Origin: Terriglobia bacterium
GTDB lineage: Bacteria; Acidobacteriota; Terriglobia; Acidiferrales; UBA7541
Length of the DNA stretch: 64,000 bases
Reading direction: 5' to 3'
Assembly: GCA_020072805.1 (NCBI GenBank)
Contig: JAIQGC010000024.1
Span: forward strand, 66,389 to 130,388
A program made the translations under genes and the position numbers. The notes under the pieces are model-generated. The model ran no database searches, had not been told where the DNA came from, and saw nothing but the letters and a program-made list of their open reading frames with translations. Of the stretch, positions 26,952 to 35,805 are shown one piece after another (position 1 is the stretch's first letter; each line of letters starts with the position of its first letter).

Positions 26952-26973
26952 AGGCCGGGCTTCAGCCCGGCTC
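26948..26973. repeat. REP palindrome 3 flanking the RAYT gene
   Basis: GTAGAGG tag plus GCCGGGCTTCAGCCCGGC hairpin, overlapping the RAYT stop codon and identical to REP 1 except at one tip base. The stretch to pcaC (26974-27160) shows no other feature. Confidence 0.75.
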
Positions 26974-27160
26974 ATGCTCTTGCCTTTGCTCTTATTCTTG
27001 CCCTCGCCTCTGCTCTTCCCACCTATCTCCTCCACCCAACCCTTGCATTCCCTCCTCCACCTGACCCAAAATAACCGCCACACAACTTCCCTGGCCTTTC
27101 TTCCGCAACCAGCCAGCACCGCCAGGCGCCAAACGTCTTGCACCACCGAGGAGCGAACCA

Positions 27161-27559
27161 ATGGACGACCGCGAAAAACACGAGCAGGGAATGAAAATCC
27201 GCCGCGCCGTCCTGGGCGACGCCCACGTGGACCGCGCCCAGAGAAACAAAAACGCCTTCAACGAAGAGTTTCAGGACCTCATCACCCGCTACGCCTGGGG
27301 CGAAATCTGGACCCGCCCGGGCCTCCCCCCCCATACCCGCAGTTGCATCACCATCGCCATGATGGTCGCCCTCAACCGCGGCGACGAACTCCGCATGCAC
27401 ATCCGCGCCGCCTTCAATAACGGCGTCACCCGCGAGGAAATCAAGGAAGTCCTCCTCCAAACGGCCATCTACTGCGGCGTCCCCGCGGCCAACACCGCCT
27501 TCCACATCGCCGGCGAAGTTTTTGCTGAAATGGAAGCCCAGGGTGATTCGCGGCGCTGA
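27161..27559 (+). CDS. pcaC: 4-carboxymuconolactone decarboxylase
   Basis: 132 aa, carboxymuconolactone decarboxylase family (AhpD-like fold) of normal length. Conserved blocks are RRAVLGDAHVDRA, FQDLITRYAWGEIWTRPGL, and the ELRMHIRAAFNNGVTREEIKEVLLQTAIYCGVPAAN core. It decarboxylates 4-carboxymuconolactone to 3-oxoadipate enol-lactone. A GAGGAG site lies 7 bp before the ATG. It is separated from pcaD by the RAYT/REP segment, so its supply depends on read-through of about 890 bp or a local promoter that I cannot see. The downstream pcaIJ and pcaF steps are not in this window. Confidence 0.9.
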   Translation: MDDREKHEQGMKIRRAVLGDAHVDRAQRNKNAFNEEFQDLITRYAWGEIWTRPGLPPHTRSCITIAMMVALNRGDELRMHIRAAFNNGVTREEIKEVLLQTAIYCGVPAANTAFHIAGEVFAEMEAQGDSRR

Positions 27560-27572
27560 AGCACGGGTGCCC

Positions 27573-27593
27573 CAGGCGTCGTTTCTACGCCTG
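27573..27593. terminator. Possible terminator hairpin after pcaC
   Basis: CAGGCGT / ACGCCTG stem (7 bp) with a 7-base loop, 13 bp after the pcaC stop, followed by AGCCTTTTG. The T-run is short, so it may instead be an unrelated palindrome. Confidence 0.3.
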
Positions 27594-27909
27594 AGCCTTT
27601 TGACTTTGATTCTCCACCTCGCCCTTTCCCCATCCCCACTCCGCGCCCTCTGCGTCTCTGCGTTCCACTCCTTCTTCCCGCTCCTCCACTATCTTGCTCC
27701 ATTCAGACCAGTGCTAACTCTCTTACGATCTGCAGTTACAGGAAAACCGGGGGGTTGGGGGGGGTATTGTTTACTTGCCCCGATGCAATCGGGACCAGAG
27801 AACCGGCGAAGGGTATCTTTCTTGAGCGATCAGCGGGAGCCGAGATCTCCCTAGCCCGTCCGGCCAGCCAGCGATTGGGCTAGCCGCAGCACACGGCCAC
27901 GGCGGCCCA
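27594..27909. other. Intergenic stretch between convergent pcaC and aldehyde dehydrogenase
   Basis: No gene supported on either strand. It contains a pyrimidine-rich segment (27600-27715) and a G-run segment (around 27750-27775). Nothing else recognisable until the hairpin pair at 27910. Confidence 0.5.
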
Positions 27910-27984
27910 GTGGCACAGGCTTTAGCCTGTGCGGGTTCTGCCTTCCTGTCATTGGAAAAGCGCACAGACTGAAGTCTGTGCCAC
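27910..27984. repeat. Inverted pair of short palindromes (second REP-like family)
   Basis: GTGGCACAGGC-TTTAG-CCTGTGC (27910-27932) and, inverted, GCACAGACT-GAAG-TCTGTGCCAC (27962-27984). Both have a GTGGCACAG outer tag and the same TTTAG/TTCAG-type tip as the RAYT-linked REPs but a different stem sequence. The head-to-head arrangement over 75 bp is REPIN-like. Confidence 0.6.
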
Positions 27985-28039
27985 CAAAATCACGCGCGTC
28001 TCTTACTTTCAACTGTCAACTTTGAACTTCCCGCCATCC

Positions 28040-29386
28040 CTAAAACGGATACGGATGCTTCCCCATCTGAATCGTGATCCACTTCGTCTCCGTCATTTCG
28101 TCAATGGACCAGCGCCCGCCTTCGCGCCCGCTGCCGGAGTCCTTCACGCCGCCGAAGGGCACGATGGCGTCGTCATGGATCGTCGGGCCGTTGAGGTGCA
28201 CCATGCCGGCTTCCAGTTCCAGAGCGAAGCGCATGGCCAGTTGCAGGTCATTGGTGATCACCGCGGAGGAAAGTCCGTAGACCGAGGAATTGGCCAGCTT
28301 CAAGGCGTGCTCCGCGTCGTTGGCCCTGGTCACCGCAGCGACGGGGCCGAACAGTTCGTCCTTGAAGACGGCCATCTCCGGGGTGACGTCTGCAATCACC
28401 GTCGGATGATAGAAATTCCCTTCGTATTTTCCGCCGGTCAGCACGCGCCCGCCCGCGGCCACCGCGGCCTTCACCTTGCCGTCAATCATGGGGCACTGCG
28501 AAGTGCGGATGAGCGGGCCAATGACCGTGTGCGGATCGCGCGGGTTGCCGACGGTCATCTTCGCGGCCTTGGCCGCGAATCGCTTGAGGAACTCGTCATA
28601 GACCGGCGCTTCCACGATGATGCGCGAGCCGGCCATGCAGATCTGCCCCTGGTGGATGAAGATGCCGAAGCAGGCGGTGTCCACGGCGTAATCCAGATCA
28701 GCGTCCTTCAGCACAATCACCGGGCTTTTGCCGCCCATTTCCAGCACGACGCGCTTGCCGCGCCGCGCGCATTCCGTGGCGATGATGCGGCCCACGGCGG
28801 TCGAGCCGGTGAAGGTCACCAGCTTCACGCGCGGGTCTTCGAGAATCACCTTGGCCATGGCCGGGCCGTCGCCGGGGACGACGTTGAAAACGCCCGCGGG
28901 CACTCCCGCCTTATGGAAAACTTCCGCCAGCTTGAGCACCGTGAGCGAAGTCTCTTCCGACGGCTTCAGCACAAACGTATTGCCGGCGGCCAGCGCGAAG
29001 GCCACTTTCTTGAGCGAAAGAATCACGGGAAAGTTGAACGGCGAAATGCCTGCCACCACGCCCAGCGGACGGCGCACGGCCATCGAGAAAAGACCCGGCT
29101 CGTTGTTGAAAACTTCGCCCTGAATGCGCCGCGCTTCTCCGGCAATCGAATGCACCATGTTGGCGGCGAAGGGCACTTCGAACATGGCCTTGCCGAACGT
29201 GGCCCCGCCTTCGTCAATCAGCAGGTCCACGATCTCCTGCCGCGCCGCCATCAGTCCATCGGCGGCCTGGTGCAGGATGCGTTCGCGTTCGGCCGGTGGC
29301 GTGGCCGCCCACGACGCGCGCGCCGCGTCGGCGGCGTCTGGAACCTGTCCTCCTCCGGAATTTAAACACAGACGCGCTTGCTGCAA
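28040..29386 (-). CDS. Aldehyde dehydrogenase (vanillin/benzaldehyde type), N-terminally truncated
   Basis: 448 aa from a TTG; normal family members have 480-500. Catalytic Cys is in IHQGQICMAGSR and Glu in LEMGGKSPVIV, and the NAD site is FTGSTAVGRIIA. GISPFNFPVILSLKK gives the Asn of the oxyanion hole. Homology begins at about residue 40-50 of the family (DAADAARASWAATPPAERERIL). A strong GGAGGAGG ribosome site at 29348-29356 is followed directly by mid-domain sequence without a start codon, as if a deletion removed the start and the first 40-50 codons. The remaining TTG start has no ribosome site. It oxidises an aryl aldehyde, plausibly feeding protocatechuate. It lies 7 bp after the MetE-like gene. 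Confidence 0.7.
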   Translation of the reverse strand: MQQARLCLNSGGGQVPDAADAARASWAATPPAERERILHQAADGLMAARQEIVDLLIDEGGATFGKAMFEVPFAANMVHSIAGEARRIQGEVFNNEPGLFSMAVRRPLGVVAGISPFNFPVILSLKKVAFALAAGNTFVLKPSEETSLTVLKLAEVFHKAGVPAGVFNVVPGDGPAMAKVILEDPRVKLVTFTGSTAVGRIIATECARRGKRVVLEMGGKSPVIVLKDADLDYAVDTACFGIFIHQGQICMAGSRIIVEAPVYDEFLKRFAAKAAKMTVGNPRDPHTVIGPLIRTSQCPMIDGKVKAAVAAGGRVLTGGKYEGNFYHPTVIADVTPEMAVFKDELFGPVAAVTRANDAEHALKLANSSVYGLSSAVITNDLQLAMRFALELEAGMVHLNGPTIHDDAIVPFGGVKDSGSGREGGRWSIDEMTETKWITIQMGKHPYPF

Positions 29387-29393
29387 AAACCGT

Positions 29394-30494
29394 TTACTTC
29401 CAGACGCGGCGCGCCGTTTCGGCCACCAGCCGCATCTTGGCCCACTGATCGTCCTCGGTCAGCAGATTCCCTTCCATGGTGGAAGCGAAGCCGCACTGGG
29501 GGCTGAGCGTCAGATTTTCGAGCGGCACGAACTTCGCCGCTTCCTCGATGCGCTTCACCAGATCGTCGCCGCTCTCCAGCTTGGCGATCTTGGAACTCAC
29601 CAGCCCCAGCACCACGGTTTTTCCGCGCGGCACGAAGCGCAGCGGCTCGAAGGTTCCCGAACGCGCGTCGTCGTATTCCAGCAGGAAACAGTCCACGGCG
29701 AGAGTGCCGAATAGTTTTTCCGCGATGGCGTCATAGCCGCCCTCGGCGTACCAATGGCTGCGATTGTTGCCGCGGCAGAGATGAATGGCCAGCGTCACGC
29801 CGGGGCGGCGCGCGGCTTCGAAGCAGGCGTTGTCCGCGCGCACCGCTTCGTCCAGCAGCGCGTCGGGGTCGGCCTGCATCTCCGCGCGAATCCATTCGCG
29901 CCACTTGGGGTCCATGTAATAGCTGTAGCGCGGCGCGTCAATCTGAATGTAGCTGACGCCCTCGGCGCTCAGCTTGGCGAGATCCGCCTTCATGATGCCC
30001 ACAATGTCCCAGAGCAGCGCGGAGTGGTCCTTATATACCTTGTCGGTGACGCCGCGCTTGAAGGAGATGGCCGGAAACTGCGTGGCGCTGGGCAGGGTCA
30101 TCTTGATCGCGCCGGGGCTGTTTTTCTTCAGAAACGGCAGCTCATGGCCGGTCAGAGGACGCGCCTGGCGCAGCTTGGCGCCGACGATTCCGGTGACACT
30201 GCTGACGTGCGCGTCTTCTTTTTCGCCGGCTTTCCACGCGCGCGCCACGGCATCGCCCAGGTCGAATCCCTCGACGGCGTCGGTAAAATCGCTCATGAAG
30301 TTGCGCCGGCGCAGTTCGCCGTCGGTGAAAATCTCGAATCCCAGTTCTTTCTGCTTGGCCAGGACCCGCAGGATGTGGCGGTCTTCGATGGCCTTCAACT
30401 GCTCGGGGGTAACGGCGGGATTGCGCCGCGCCTCCAGAATTTCGGCGGGCCGCAGAAAACTTCCGATATGATCGGCTCGGTAGCGCACTGGCAT
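29394..30494 (-). CDS. MetE-like (cobalamin-independent methionine synthase C-terminal domain) protein
   Basis: 366 aa from ATG 30494. It begins with RADHIGSFLRPAEILEARR, the catalytic domain opening. Candidate zinc ligands are His/Cys in LAIHLCRGNNRSH and Cys in LTLSPQCGFAS, and YIQIDAPRYSYYMDP is the conserved Asp block. Full MetE is about 750 aa with two barrels; this has only the C-terminal barrel, as in many standalone methyl- or alkyl-transferases. It may move a methyl group from an O-methyl aromatic or act on a thiol, but that is inference from its position before an aryl aldehyde dehydrogenase and behind an IclR gene. Confidence 0.7.
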   Translation of the reverse strand: MPVRYRADHIGSFLRPAEILEARRNPAVTPEQLKAIEDRHILRVLAKQKELGFEIFTDGELRRRNFMSDFTDAVEGFDLGDAVARAWKAGEKEDAHVSSVTGIVGAKLRQARPLTGHELPFLKKNSPGAIKMTLPSATQFPAISFKRGVTDKVYKDHSALLWDIVGIMKADLAKLSAEGVSYIQIDAPRYSYYMDPKWREWIRAEMQADPDALLDEAVRADNACFEAARRPGVTLAIHLCRGNNRSHWYAEGGYDAIAEKLFGTLAVDCFLLEYDDARSGTFEPLRFVPRGKTVVLGLVSSKIAKLESGDDLVKRIEEAAKFVPLENLTLSPQCGFASTMEGNLLTEDDQWAKMRLVAETARRVWK

Positions 30495-30588
30495 TTCGTA
30501 ATCCTCTTTCCCGAATTCCTTGAAACTTTTCGATTTCACGCCGCGCGGCAGCCTCGGCGGCTCCGCGCAACCCATCCACTATGCCAAA

Positions 30589-31425
30589 TTAGTGCACTCC
30601 GGGCCAGTCCGTGTGATCTCCCAGATTGGCCGCGATTTTCCGCGCCGTTTCCCGCACCAGGTCGATCTTTTCGCCCAGTTCCCGGCCCTGAAACCGCTGC
30701 GTGGGGCCGGAAATTCCCACCGCGCCGACGACGTGGGCATCCTGAAGAATGATCGGAGCGGCCACTCCGTTGAGCCCGCGCTCGAGTTCCTGCTCGTCCA
30801 GGGCGTAGCCCCTTTGCCGGACGCGCCGCAGATCGTTCTTCAATTCCTCGATGCGCGCATGCGTGCCGGCGGTATAGCGCTGCATTCCATTGCGCTGAAC
30901 GATCTCGCTGACGTCCTGCTCGCTGAGGTAGGCCAGCACGGCCTTGCCGGCAGCCGTGCAGTGCGCCGGAAAAAGCGAGCCCACCGGCGTGCGCACGGTG
31001 ATCCGCGCGCCGGGAGAATCGAAGCGCTCCACGCACACGACGCCGCTTGATCCCGGCACGGCCAGGCTGACGGCCTCGTTCGAAACGCGCGCCAGATCCG
31101 CCAGGAATCGCCGGGCTTCGCTCTGCAGGGTTCTGGCTTTCAGCGCCTTGGTTCCAAGATCGTGCAGCTTCAGTCCCAGCCGGTATTTCTCGCCTTCCGG
31201 GTCCCGTTGAATCAGGTCGAATTTCTCCATGGCGCCCAGCAAGCGGTAGACCGTGGTCTTGTTCAGACGGAGGCTTGCGGCAATTTCGGAAATGCGCAGT
31301 TCGGGACCGTTCTGGCCCATGTGCAAGAGGATGCGGATGGCCTTCTGCAGCGACTTGCTGGCGCCGGACGCCGACTCGCGCCGTCTGGCTACCGGAACTC
31401 GTCTGCGCAAAGAAGCTAACGCCAT
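30589..31425 (-). CDS. IclR-family transcriptional regulator
   Basis: 278 aa from ATG 31425 (GGGAGG site). Winged helix SKSLQKAIRILLHMGQNGPELRISEIAASLRLNKTTVYRLLGAM, then the effector-binding domain with LFPAHCTAAGKAVLAYLS and LNGVAAPII. It differs from the PcaR-like protein and lacks the Pca-type opening. It is divergent from the MFS transporter and lies upstream, on the same strand, of the MetE-like/aldehyde dehydrogenase pair, its probable targets. Its promoter carries a direct repeat that overlaps the -35. Confidence 0.85.
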   Translation of the reverse strand: MALASLRRRVPVARRRESASGASKSLQKAIRILLHMGQNGPELRISEIAASLRLNKTTVYRLLGAMEKFDLIQRDPEGEKYRLGLKLHDLGTKALKARTLQSEARRFLADLARVSNEAVSLAVPGSSGVVCVERFDSPGARITVRTPVGSLFPAHCTAAGKAVLAYLSEQDVSEIVQRNGMQRYTAGTHARIEELKNDLRRVRQRGYALDEQELERGLNGVAAPIILQDAHVVGAVGISGPTQRFQGRELGEKIDLVRETARKIAANLGDHTDWPGVH

Positions 31426-31471
31426 GGCAACCTCCCTCCCCCGAAAGGAACGGGCCTTTGGAGGATGGGGC

Positions 31472-31499
31472 ATTGTAGTAGAAAGCAGATTTCTGTCAA
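31472..31499 (-). promoter_or_regulatory. Promoter of the second IclR gene
   Basis: TTGACA (31499-31494), 16-bp spacer, TACAAT (31477-31472) on the minus strand. The -35 is overlapped by one copy of the CAATATGAA repeat, consistent with autorepression. Confidence 0.6.
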
Positions 31500-31525
31500 T
31501 ATGAAACTTCAATTCACAATATGAA
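31497..31525. promoter_or_regulatory. Direct repeat CAATATGAA, likely operator of the second IclR
   Basis: Two exact copies of CAATATGAA at 31497-31505 and 31517-31525, 20 bp apart, about two helical turns. They lie in the gap between iclR and the MFS gene. The right copy is also part of an ATTCA / TGAAT inverted repeat. Confidence 0.5.
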
Positions 31526-31632
31526 TTCCTCGGCGGGCGCGGCGGCGGCGCGATTTCGTGTATACTCACCGGCGCGAAACGATTCACGGGCCGGACAGGA
31601 GAACGAAGGGGAACTCCCCGGGGAAGCCAACG

Positions 31633-32922
31633 ATGACCGAGAAACAAAGGTTTTACGGGTGGACGCTGGTTGCAGTGCTGTTTGCCATGGACTTCCTGAA
31701 CATGGGATTTCCTCTTTATGGCGGGAACGTCATCAACACCTACATGCTGAAAGAGATTGTGATGAGCCGGGGCACCTACGGCCTGGGCTTCACCTTCATC
31801 AATTTGTTCATCGGCGTGCCCTCGATCCTGGTGGCCGCTTGCATCCTGAAATGGAGCATCAAGCGGGCATTCGCCATGGGATCGGCGCTGCTGCTATGCG
31901 GCGCGCTGTGGATGTCCTTCTTCGCCAGCAAGCCCTGGCACTATCTGGTGGGCTTCGGGGTGATCAACGGCACGGGCATTTGCTTCGGCACGATCGTTCC
32001 GGTCTCGACCGCGGTGACGCGCTGGTTCAAACGCTACCGCGGGCGGGCCATGGCCATCGCCCTGAGCGCTTCCGGCTTCGCGGGATTTTTTATCGCGCCG
32101 CTGATTAACCGCGTCCTGGCGGCCAACGGCGGCAACTGGCGGCAGGCCTGGCAGGTGGTGGGCGGCGCGGCGGTACTCTCCGCAATTCTGGCTTATCTTT
32201 TTGTGCGCGAGAGACCGGAAGAGCTGGGGCAGTTCCCCGACGGCTCTCTGGAATCTTCTTCTGCTGTGCAGACCGGCGCGAACCAGGGCCTGACCACGCG
32301 GCATTCGTGGACTCCGCAGGAGGCCTACAGAACGCGATCATTCTGGCTGATGCTGATCGGTGGATTCGGCTGCCAGTTCCCTTTTTTCTTCTTTACCGCG
32401 CATTGGATTCTGCACCTGCGCGGCGCGGGGATTTCTCCCGCGACGGCGGCCTGGGCCATGGGGCTTTTTACGCTGGGAGGAATCGGCGGGCGGGCCATTG
32501 GCGGATGGATGATGGACGTCCTGCCGGCGCGCTATGCGTACATGATCGGACTGTGCTGCTATCTAGTGGGGTCGGTCCTGGCGATTCAAGTTAGTCCCAG
32601 CGCATTGCCTATCGCGTTCGCGGCGGCCATTCTCTATGGCGCGGGATTTGGCTGGACCTTCGTTTGCGCCAACACCATCACCGGACATTTCTATGGACCG
32701 CTGGCTTTCCCCAAGGTGAATGGAATGATGCTGGTGGTGACGGGGGCGGTGTGCTCTCCAGCCGGGGTGATCGGCGGGAGAATTTTTGACCGCTTCGGAA
32801 GCTACAAGATGGCTTTTGAACTGAACATGCTGATCAGCTTGATTGGCATCATCGCGCTGGCTTTCGCGACCATGCCGCGGCCGCGCACGCTTGGAAGCGA
32901 GAACGAGGCCGGGGCAGCCTAG
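31633..32922 (+). CDS. MFS transporter (OFA / monocarboxylate-like)
   Basis: 429 aa, about 12 membrane segments with a central hydrophilic loop near residues 190-230. RWFKRYRGRAMAIALSASGFAGFF is the loop 4-5 region of OFA-type carriers, and FGWTFVCANTITGHFYGPLAFPKVNG is the matching C-half motif. It probably imports an organic acid. ATG 31633 was chosen because the hydrophobic segment starts soon after it and GGGGAA lies upstream; the frame is open to 31558. It is divergent from the IclR gene, so it is likely controlled by it. Confidence 0.8.
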   Translation: MTEKQRFYGWTLVAVLFAMDFLNMGFPLYGGNVINTYMLKEIVMSRGTYGLGFTFINLFIGVPSILVAACILKWSIKRAFAMGSALLLCGALWMSFFASKPWHYLVGFGVINGTGICFGTIVPVSTAVTRWFKRYRGRAMAIALSASGFAGFFIAPLINRVLAANGGNWRQAWQVVGGAAVLSAILAYLFVRERPEELGQFPDGSLESSSAVQTGANQGLTTRHSWTPQEAYRTRSFWLMLIGGFGCQFPFFFFTAHWILHLRGAGISPATAAWAMGLFTLGGIGGRAIGGWMMDVLPARYAYMIGLCCYLVGSVLAIQVSPSALPIAFAAAILYGAGFGWTFVCANTITGHFYGPLAFPKVNGMMLVVTGAVCSPAGVIGGRIFDRFGSYKMAFELNMLISLIGIIALAFATMPRPRTLGSENEAGAA

Positions 32923-32973
32923 CCCGCATTTCTTACGCGGAAGGCAAGTCCGCGCTGGCGGGGCGTGCCAGGC

Positions 32974-35664
32974 TCAGTGTGCCGGGAAAACGTTCCAGCC
33001 GTCGACGGCGAGAATGGGCTGGGCGCCGGGAGCGTCGCTGGTTCTATAGTGCACGGAAATTTCCCGCCGTTCGCCCGGCAGCAGCGAGATGTAATTATCC
33101 TCCCACCAGACGGGCAGGATCTCTTCCCCTCCGGGTCCTTTCAGCAGGCGCAAGCGGACAAGAAACGCCAGGGTTTTGCCGGTGTTTTCCACGGTCACCT
33201 GCGCCGGGGTCATCGTGCCGGGTTCTCCCATTTTCAGGACAGCGTTCACTGTAACTTTGGGCAGGTTTTGCAGGGCGGAGAAATCCGCGTAGGCGGTTTG
33301 CGGGGTGTAATACCACTCGCCTTTGGGCCAGTCCAGGACGTCGGGTTTGGTGGAGAGCCAGTAGAAGTTGCGGCTGACCAGAGCGCCGGAGGGATTGAGC
33401 AAGCGCAGGGTCAGAAAGTATGTGGTGGAAATGCCGGCGGGTTGGGGAAGGACGAAGGCACGAACCACGCCATCGGCGGGAATGTCGACGACGGCTGCGG
33501 CGGCAAAGCGTTCGCGCATGTCCAAGTCGTAGAGCTTCGCTTCGACCTTCATGCCGCGGAGCGGAGTCTGGCGGTCGCTGACGACGGCGACGGAGCGATC
33601 GTCGTAGGAAAATTGGACGTGGACGGGTTCGAGGGCTTTTTTGGAGCCGAAGTAGCCGCCGCCGGGGCGCAGGTAGTAATCGTAGAGGTGCCAGATAATG
33701 CCCGGCCAGGCGTTGTTGAGCATCCACTGGATAACGCCGGTTGCGTGGTATTTGTTGCGGGCAAAAGCCTCGAACATGGCCCGCTCGCCCTCGTAGGCTG
33801 CGGCCTGGGATTTCCAGGCGAAATCGGCGGCGTCCCTGGACGTGCCGTAGCGCAGGTCGAGCGCGCTGGTATATTTTTCAATGTTTTTGAAGGCGCCGCC
33901 GCCGGCGTGAAAATTCCAGGCGTCCTTCACCGGCCAAAGTTTGTCCGCGGGAAGCATGGTTTGCAGCGATTCGAGAGGAGGAACGGCGGGGCCGGGGCTG
34001 GTCTCCGTGTTGAAGCCGTGAGCTCCGCCGGTCTTGGTGTCCAGCAACCAGTAGTTGGGCGGGACGTAATCGTAGGGGCCGGTCATCTTGACGCCGGACT
34101 TGCCGGTAACTTCCGTGGGCTTTTCCGTGGCGGAAGAAACGACGGAGTAGGGCCAGTTGGTCTGCTGGAGGACTTCGAGATAGGCGCGCTCGCGGTCGGG
34201 CGGCGGGGGGTTGTCGCTGCCGTTGAGCCAGACGAAGACGCTGGGATGAGCGCGGAGGCGGAGGGACTGGTCGCGCAAGGAGTCCAGGGAAACGCGGCGG
34301 TGCTCGTCGCCCCACTTGGCCCATTTTTCCCAGGCGTCACAGCAGCACCAGCCGGCCATGATCAGGATTCCTTCGCGGTCGGCCATTTGGAAAAAGTTTT
34401 CATCCTCGAGTTTGCCCTCGAGGCGAATGGTGTTCAGTCCTATGTCCTTCACGTAGCGGAATTCCGCCTCGCGCCGGCGGGCATCCACGCGCAGCATCAT
34501 GTCCGGAGCCCATCCGCCACCGCGGATGAGCACGGGCTTGCCGTTGACGCGGAAGAGGCGATGACCCTCGTCGGTCATCCGCGAATCGTGCTGCACAATG
34601 CCGAATTCGATGGACTGGCGGTCGGAAACGGCACCGCTCGAACTGGCGAATTCGAGAGTGAGCGTGTGCAGGAAAGGCTCGCCCAGGGTGTAGGGCCACC
34701 AGAGGCGGGGATGGGGGACGACGAGGGCGGCGATGGTGTCCGGCGAGAGAGTCACCGTGCGCTGTTCGCCGGGCGCAAGAGTCACTGCCTGGCTGAACTC
34801 GATGGGCTTTTCCTCTCCCAGGATTTTGCCGCGCAGGGTTCCGTCAATTTTTTCGGTGCTGGTGTTGGCCAGCTCGGTGCGAATCGTGAGCCGGGCGGAG
34901 TCCGTTGCGGGCAAATTCAGTTTGGTTTCGACAAACGGATGGCGAACCGCCACGGGCCCGCTCGCGCTGACCACCACTTCCTGCCACAAGCCCATGTCCT
35001 TGTCCGGGGGCGTGGGGTTCCAGTCCACCCAGGTGATGCCCAGATCGCCGGCCGCCGGGGCGAAGACCTTGACCGCCAAGGCATTCTTCGCGCCCGCCCG
35101 GACGTAGCGCGTGACATCCAGTTCGTAGCGCCGGAAGGCGCCGACGATGCGCTCTCCACCCGCCAGTTTCCTGCCGTTGATCCAAATTTCAGCGCGGTAG
35201 TTGATGCCGCGGAAAGCAATGCGCACCGTCTTGCCTCCATAGCTTGCGGGCAATTCGAATTCGGTGCGGTACCACCACGGTTTCGCGTAGGGACTCTCGG
35301 CGGGAATTTCCTGATTGGCGAATTGCGAGCCGATCTCGTATTTCACGCCGGGAATGGAGCGCAGATTATTTCCGAAGTAGGGGTCGGGGTAGACGCCGTT
35401 TTCGACGAGCGCGGCGAATACGGTTTTGGGCAGCAAAGTTTTGTACCAGCCCGCAGCGTCGAATCCGGCGCGGGAGACTTCTTCGGCGCGCGCGGCAACT
35501 TTCTCCAAAGACTGAATGGCCCAGCCGTTTTGCAGCACCATCTCTTCGCCGCCGCGCGCCGGACCGGAGAAGAGGGCAAAGGCCGCAGCAACCCCAGCGG
35601 CACGGAGCAGCCACCTCGAGGAACACAGTGTTCCGCACGCCGGCAAGGCTTTCAGGATGTCCAT
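32974..35664 (-). CDS. Glycoside hydrolase family 2 (exo-beta-glucosaminidase/mannosidase-like)
   Basis: 896 aa from ATG 35664, signal peptide with a hydrophobic stretch at residues 18-34. Domains in order: jelly-roll sugar-binding (GWYKTLLPKTVFAAL; FELPASYGGKTVRIAFRG), Ig-like, TIM barrel (WAPDMMLRVDARRREAEFRYVKDIGLNTIRLEG), and C-terminal Ig-like domains. VWLNGSDNPP holds the acid/base region and FNTETSPGPAVPP the likely nucleophile Glu, a pattern close to exo-beta-glucosaminidases. WMLNNAWPGIIWHLYDYYLRP is a further family block. It releases a terminal sugar from chitosan or glycan chains in the periplasm or outside. No obvious operon partner. Confidence 0.75.
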   Translation of the reverse strand: MDILKALPACGTLCSSRWLLRAAGVAAAFALFSGPARGGEEMVLQNGWAIQSLEKVAARAEEVSRAGFDAAGWYKTLLPKTVFAALVENGVYPDPYFGNNLRSIPGVKYEIGSQFANQEIPAESPYAKPWWYRTEFELPASYGGKTVRIAFRGINYRAEIWINGRKLAGGERIVGAFRRYELDVTRYVRAGAKNALAVKVFAPAAGDLGITWVDWNPTPPDKDMGLWQEVVVSASGPVAVRHPFVETKLNLPATDSARLTIRTELANTSTEKIDGTLRGKILGEEKPIEFSQAVTLAPGEQRTVTLSPDTIAALVVPHPRLWWPYTLGEPFLHTLTLEFASSSGAVSDRQSIEFGIVQHDSRMTDEGHRLFRVNGKPVLIRGGGWAPDMMLRVDARRREAEFRYVKDIGLNTIRLEGKLEDENFFQMADREGILIMAGWCCCDAWEKWAKWGDEHRRVSLDSLRDQSLRLRAHPSVFVWLNGSDNPPPPDRERAYLEVLQQTNWPYSVVSSATEKPTEVTGKSGVKMTGPYDYVPPNYWLLDTKTGGAHGFNTETSPGPAVPPLESLQTMLPADKLWPVKDAWNFHAGGGAFKNIEKYTSALDLRYGTSRDAADFAWKSQAAAYEGERAMFEAFARNKYHATGVIQWMLNNAWPGIIWHLYDYYLRPGGGYFGSKKALEPVHVQFSYDDRSVAVVSDRQTPLRGMKVEAKLYDLDMRERFAAAAVVDIPADGVVRAFVLPQPAGISTTYFLTLRLLNPSGALVSRNFYWLSTKPDVLDWPKGEWYYTPQTAYADFSALQNLPKVTVNAVLKMGEPGTMTPAQVTVENTGKTLAFLVRLRLLKGPGGEEILPVWWEDNYISLLPGERREISVHYRTSDAPGAQPILAVDGWNVFPAH

Positions 35665-35805
35665 GATCGTTCTCCAACGAAGGACTGGCCGGCCGAAGCA
35701 ACGGGTCTTGCCGGATGCAGGCCATGTTATTGCATGGTGGAAGGGCGTGCAATCGGAAGGAGTTGTACGCAAGTTATACCGAACGCGGTGGGGTGAACCC
35801 AATTC

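Noticed and set aside
32965..35796. 943-codon plus-strand frame opposite the GH2 glycosidase
   Set aside because: Same shadow effect; no domain pattern, whereas the minus strand shows full GH2 motifs.
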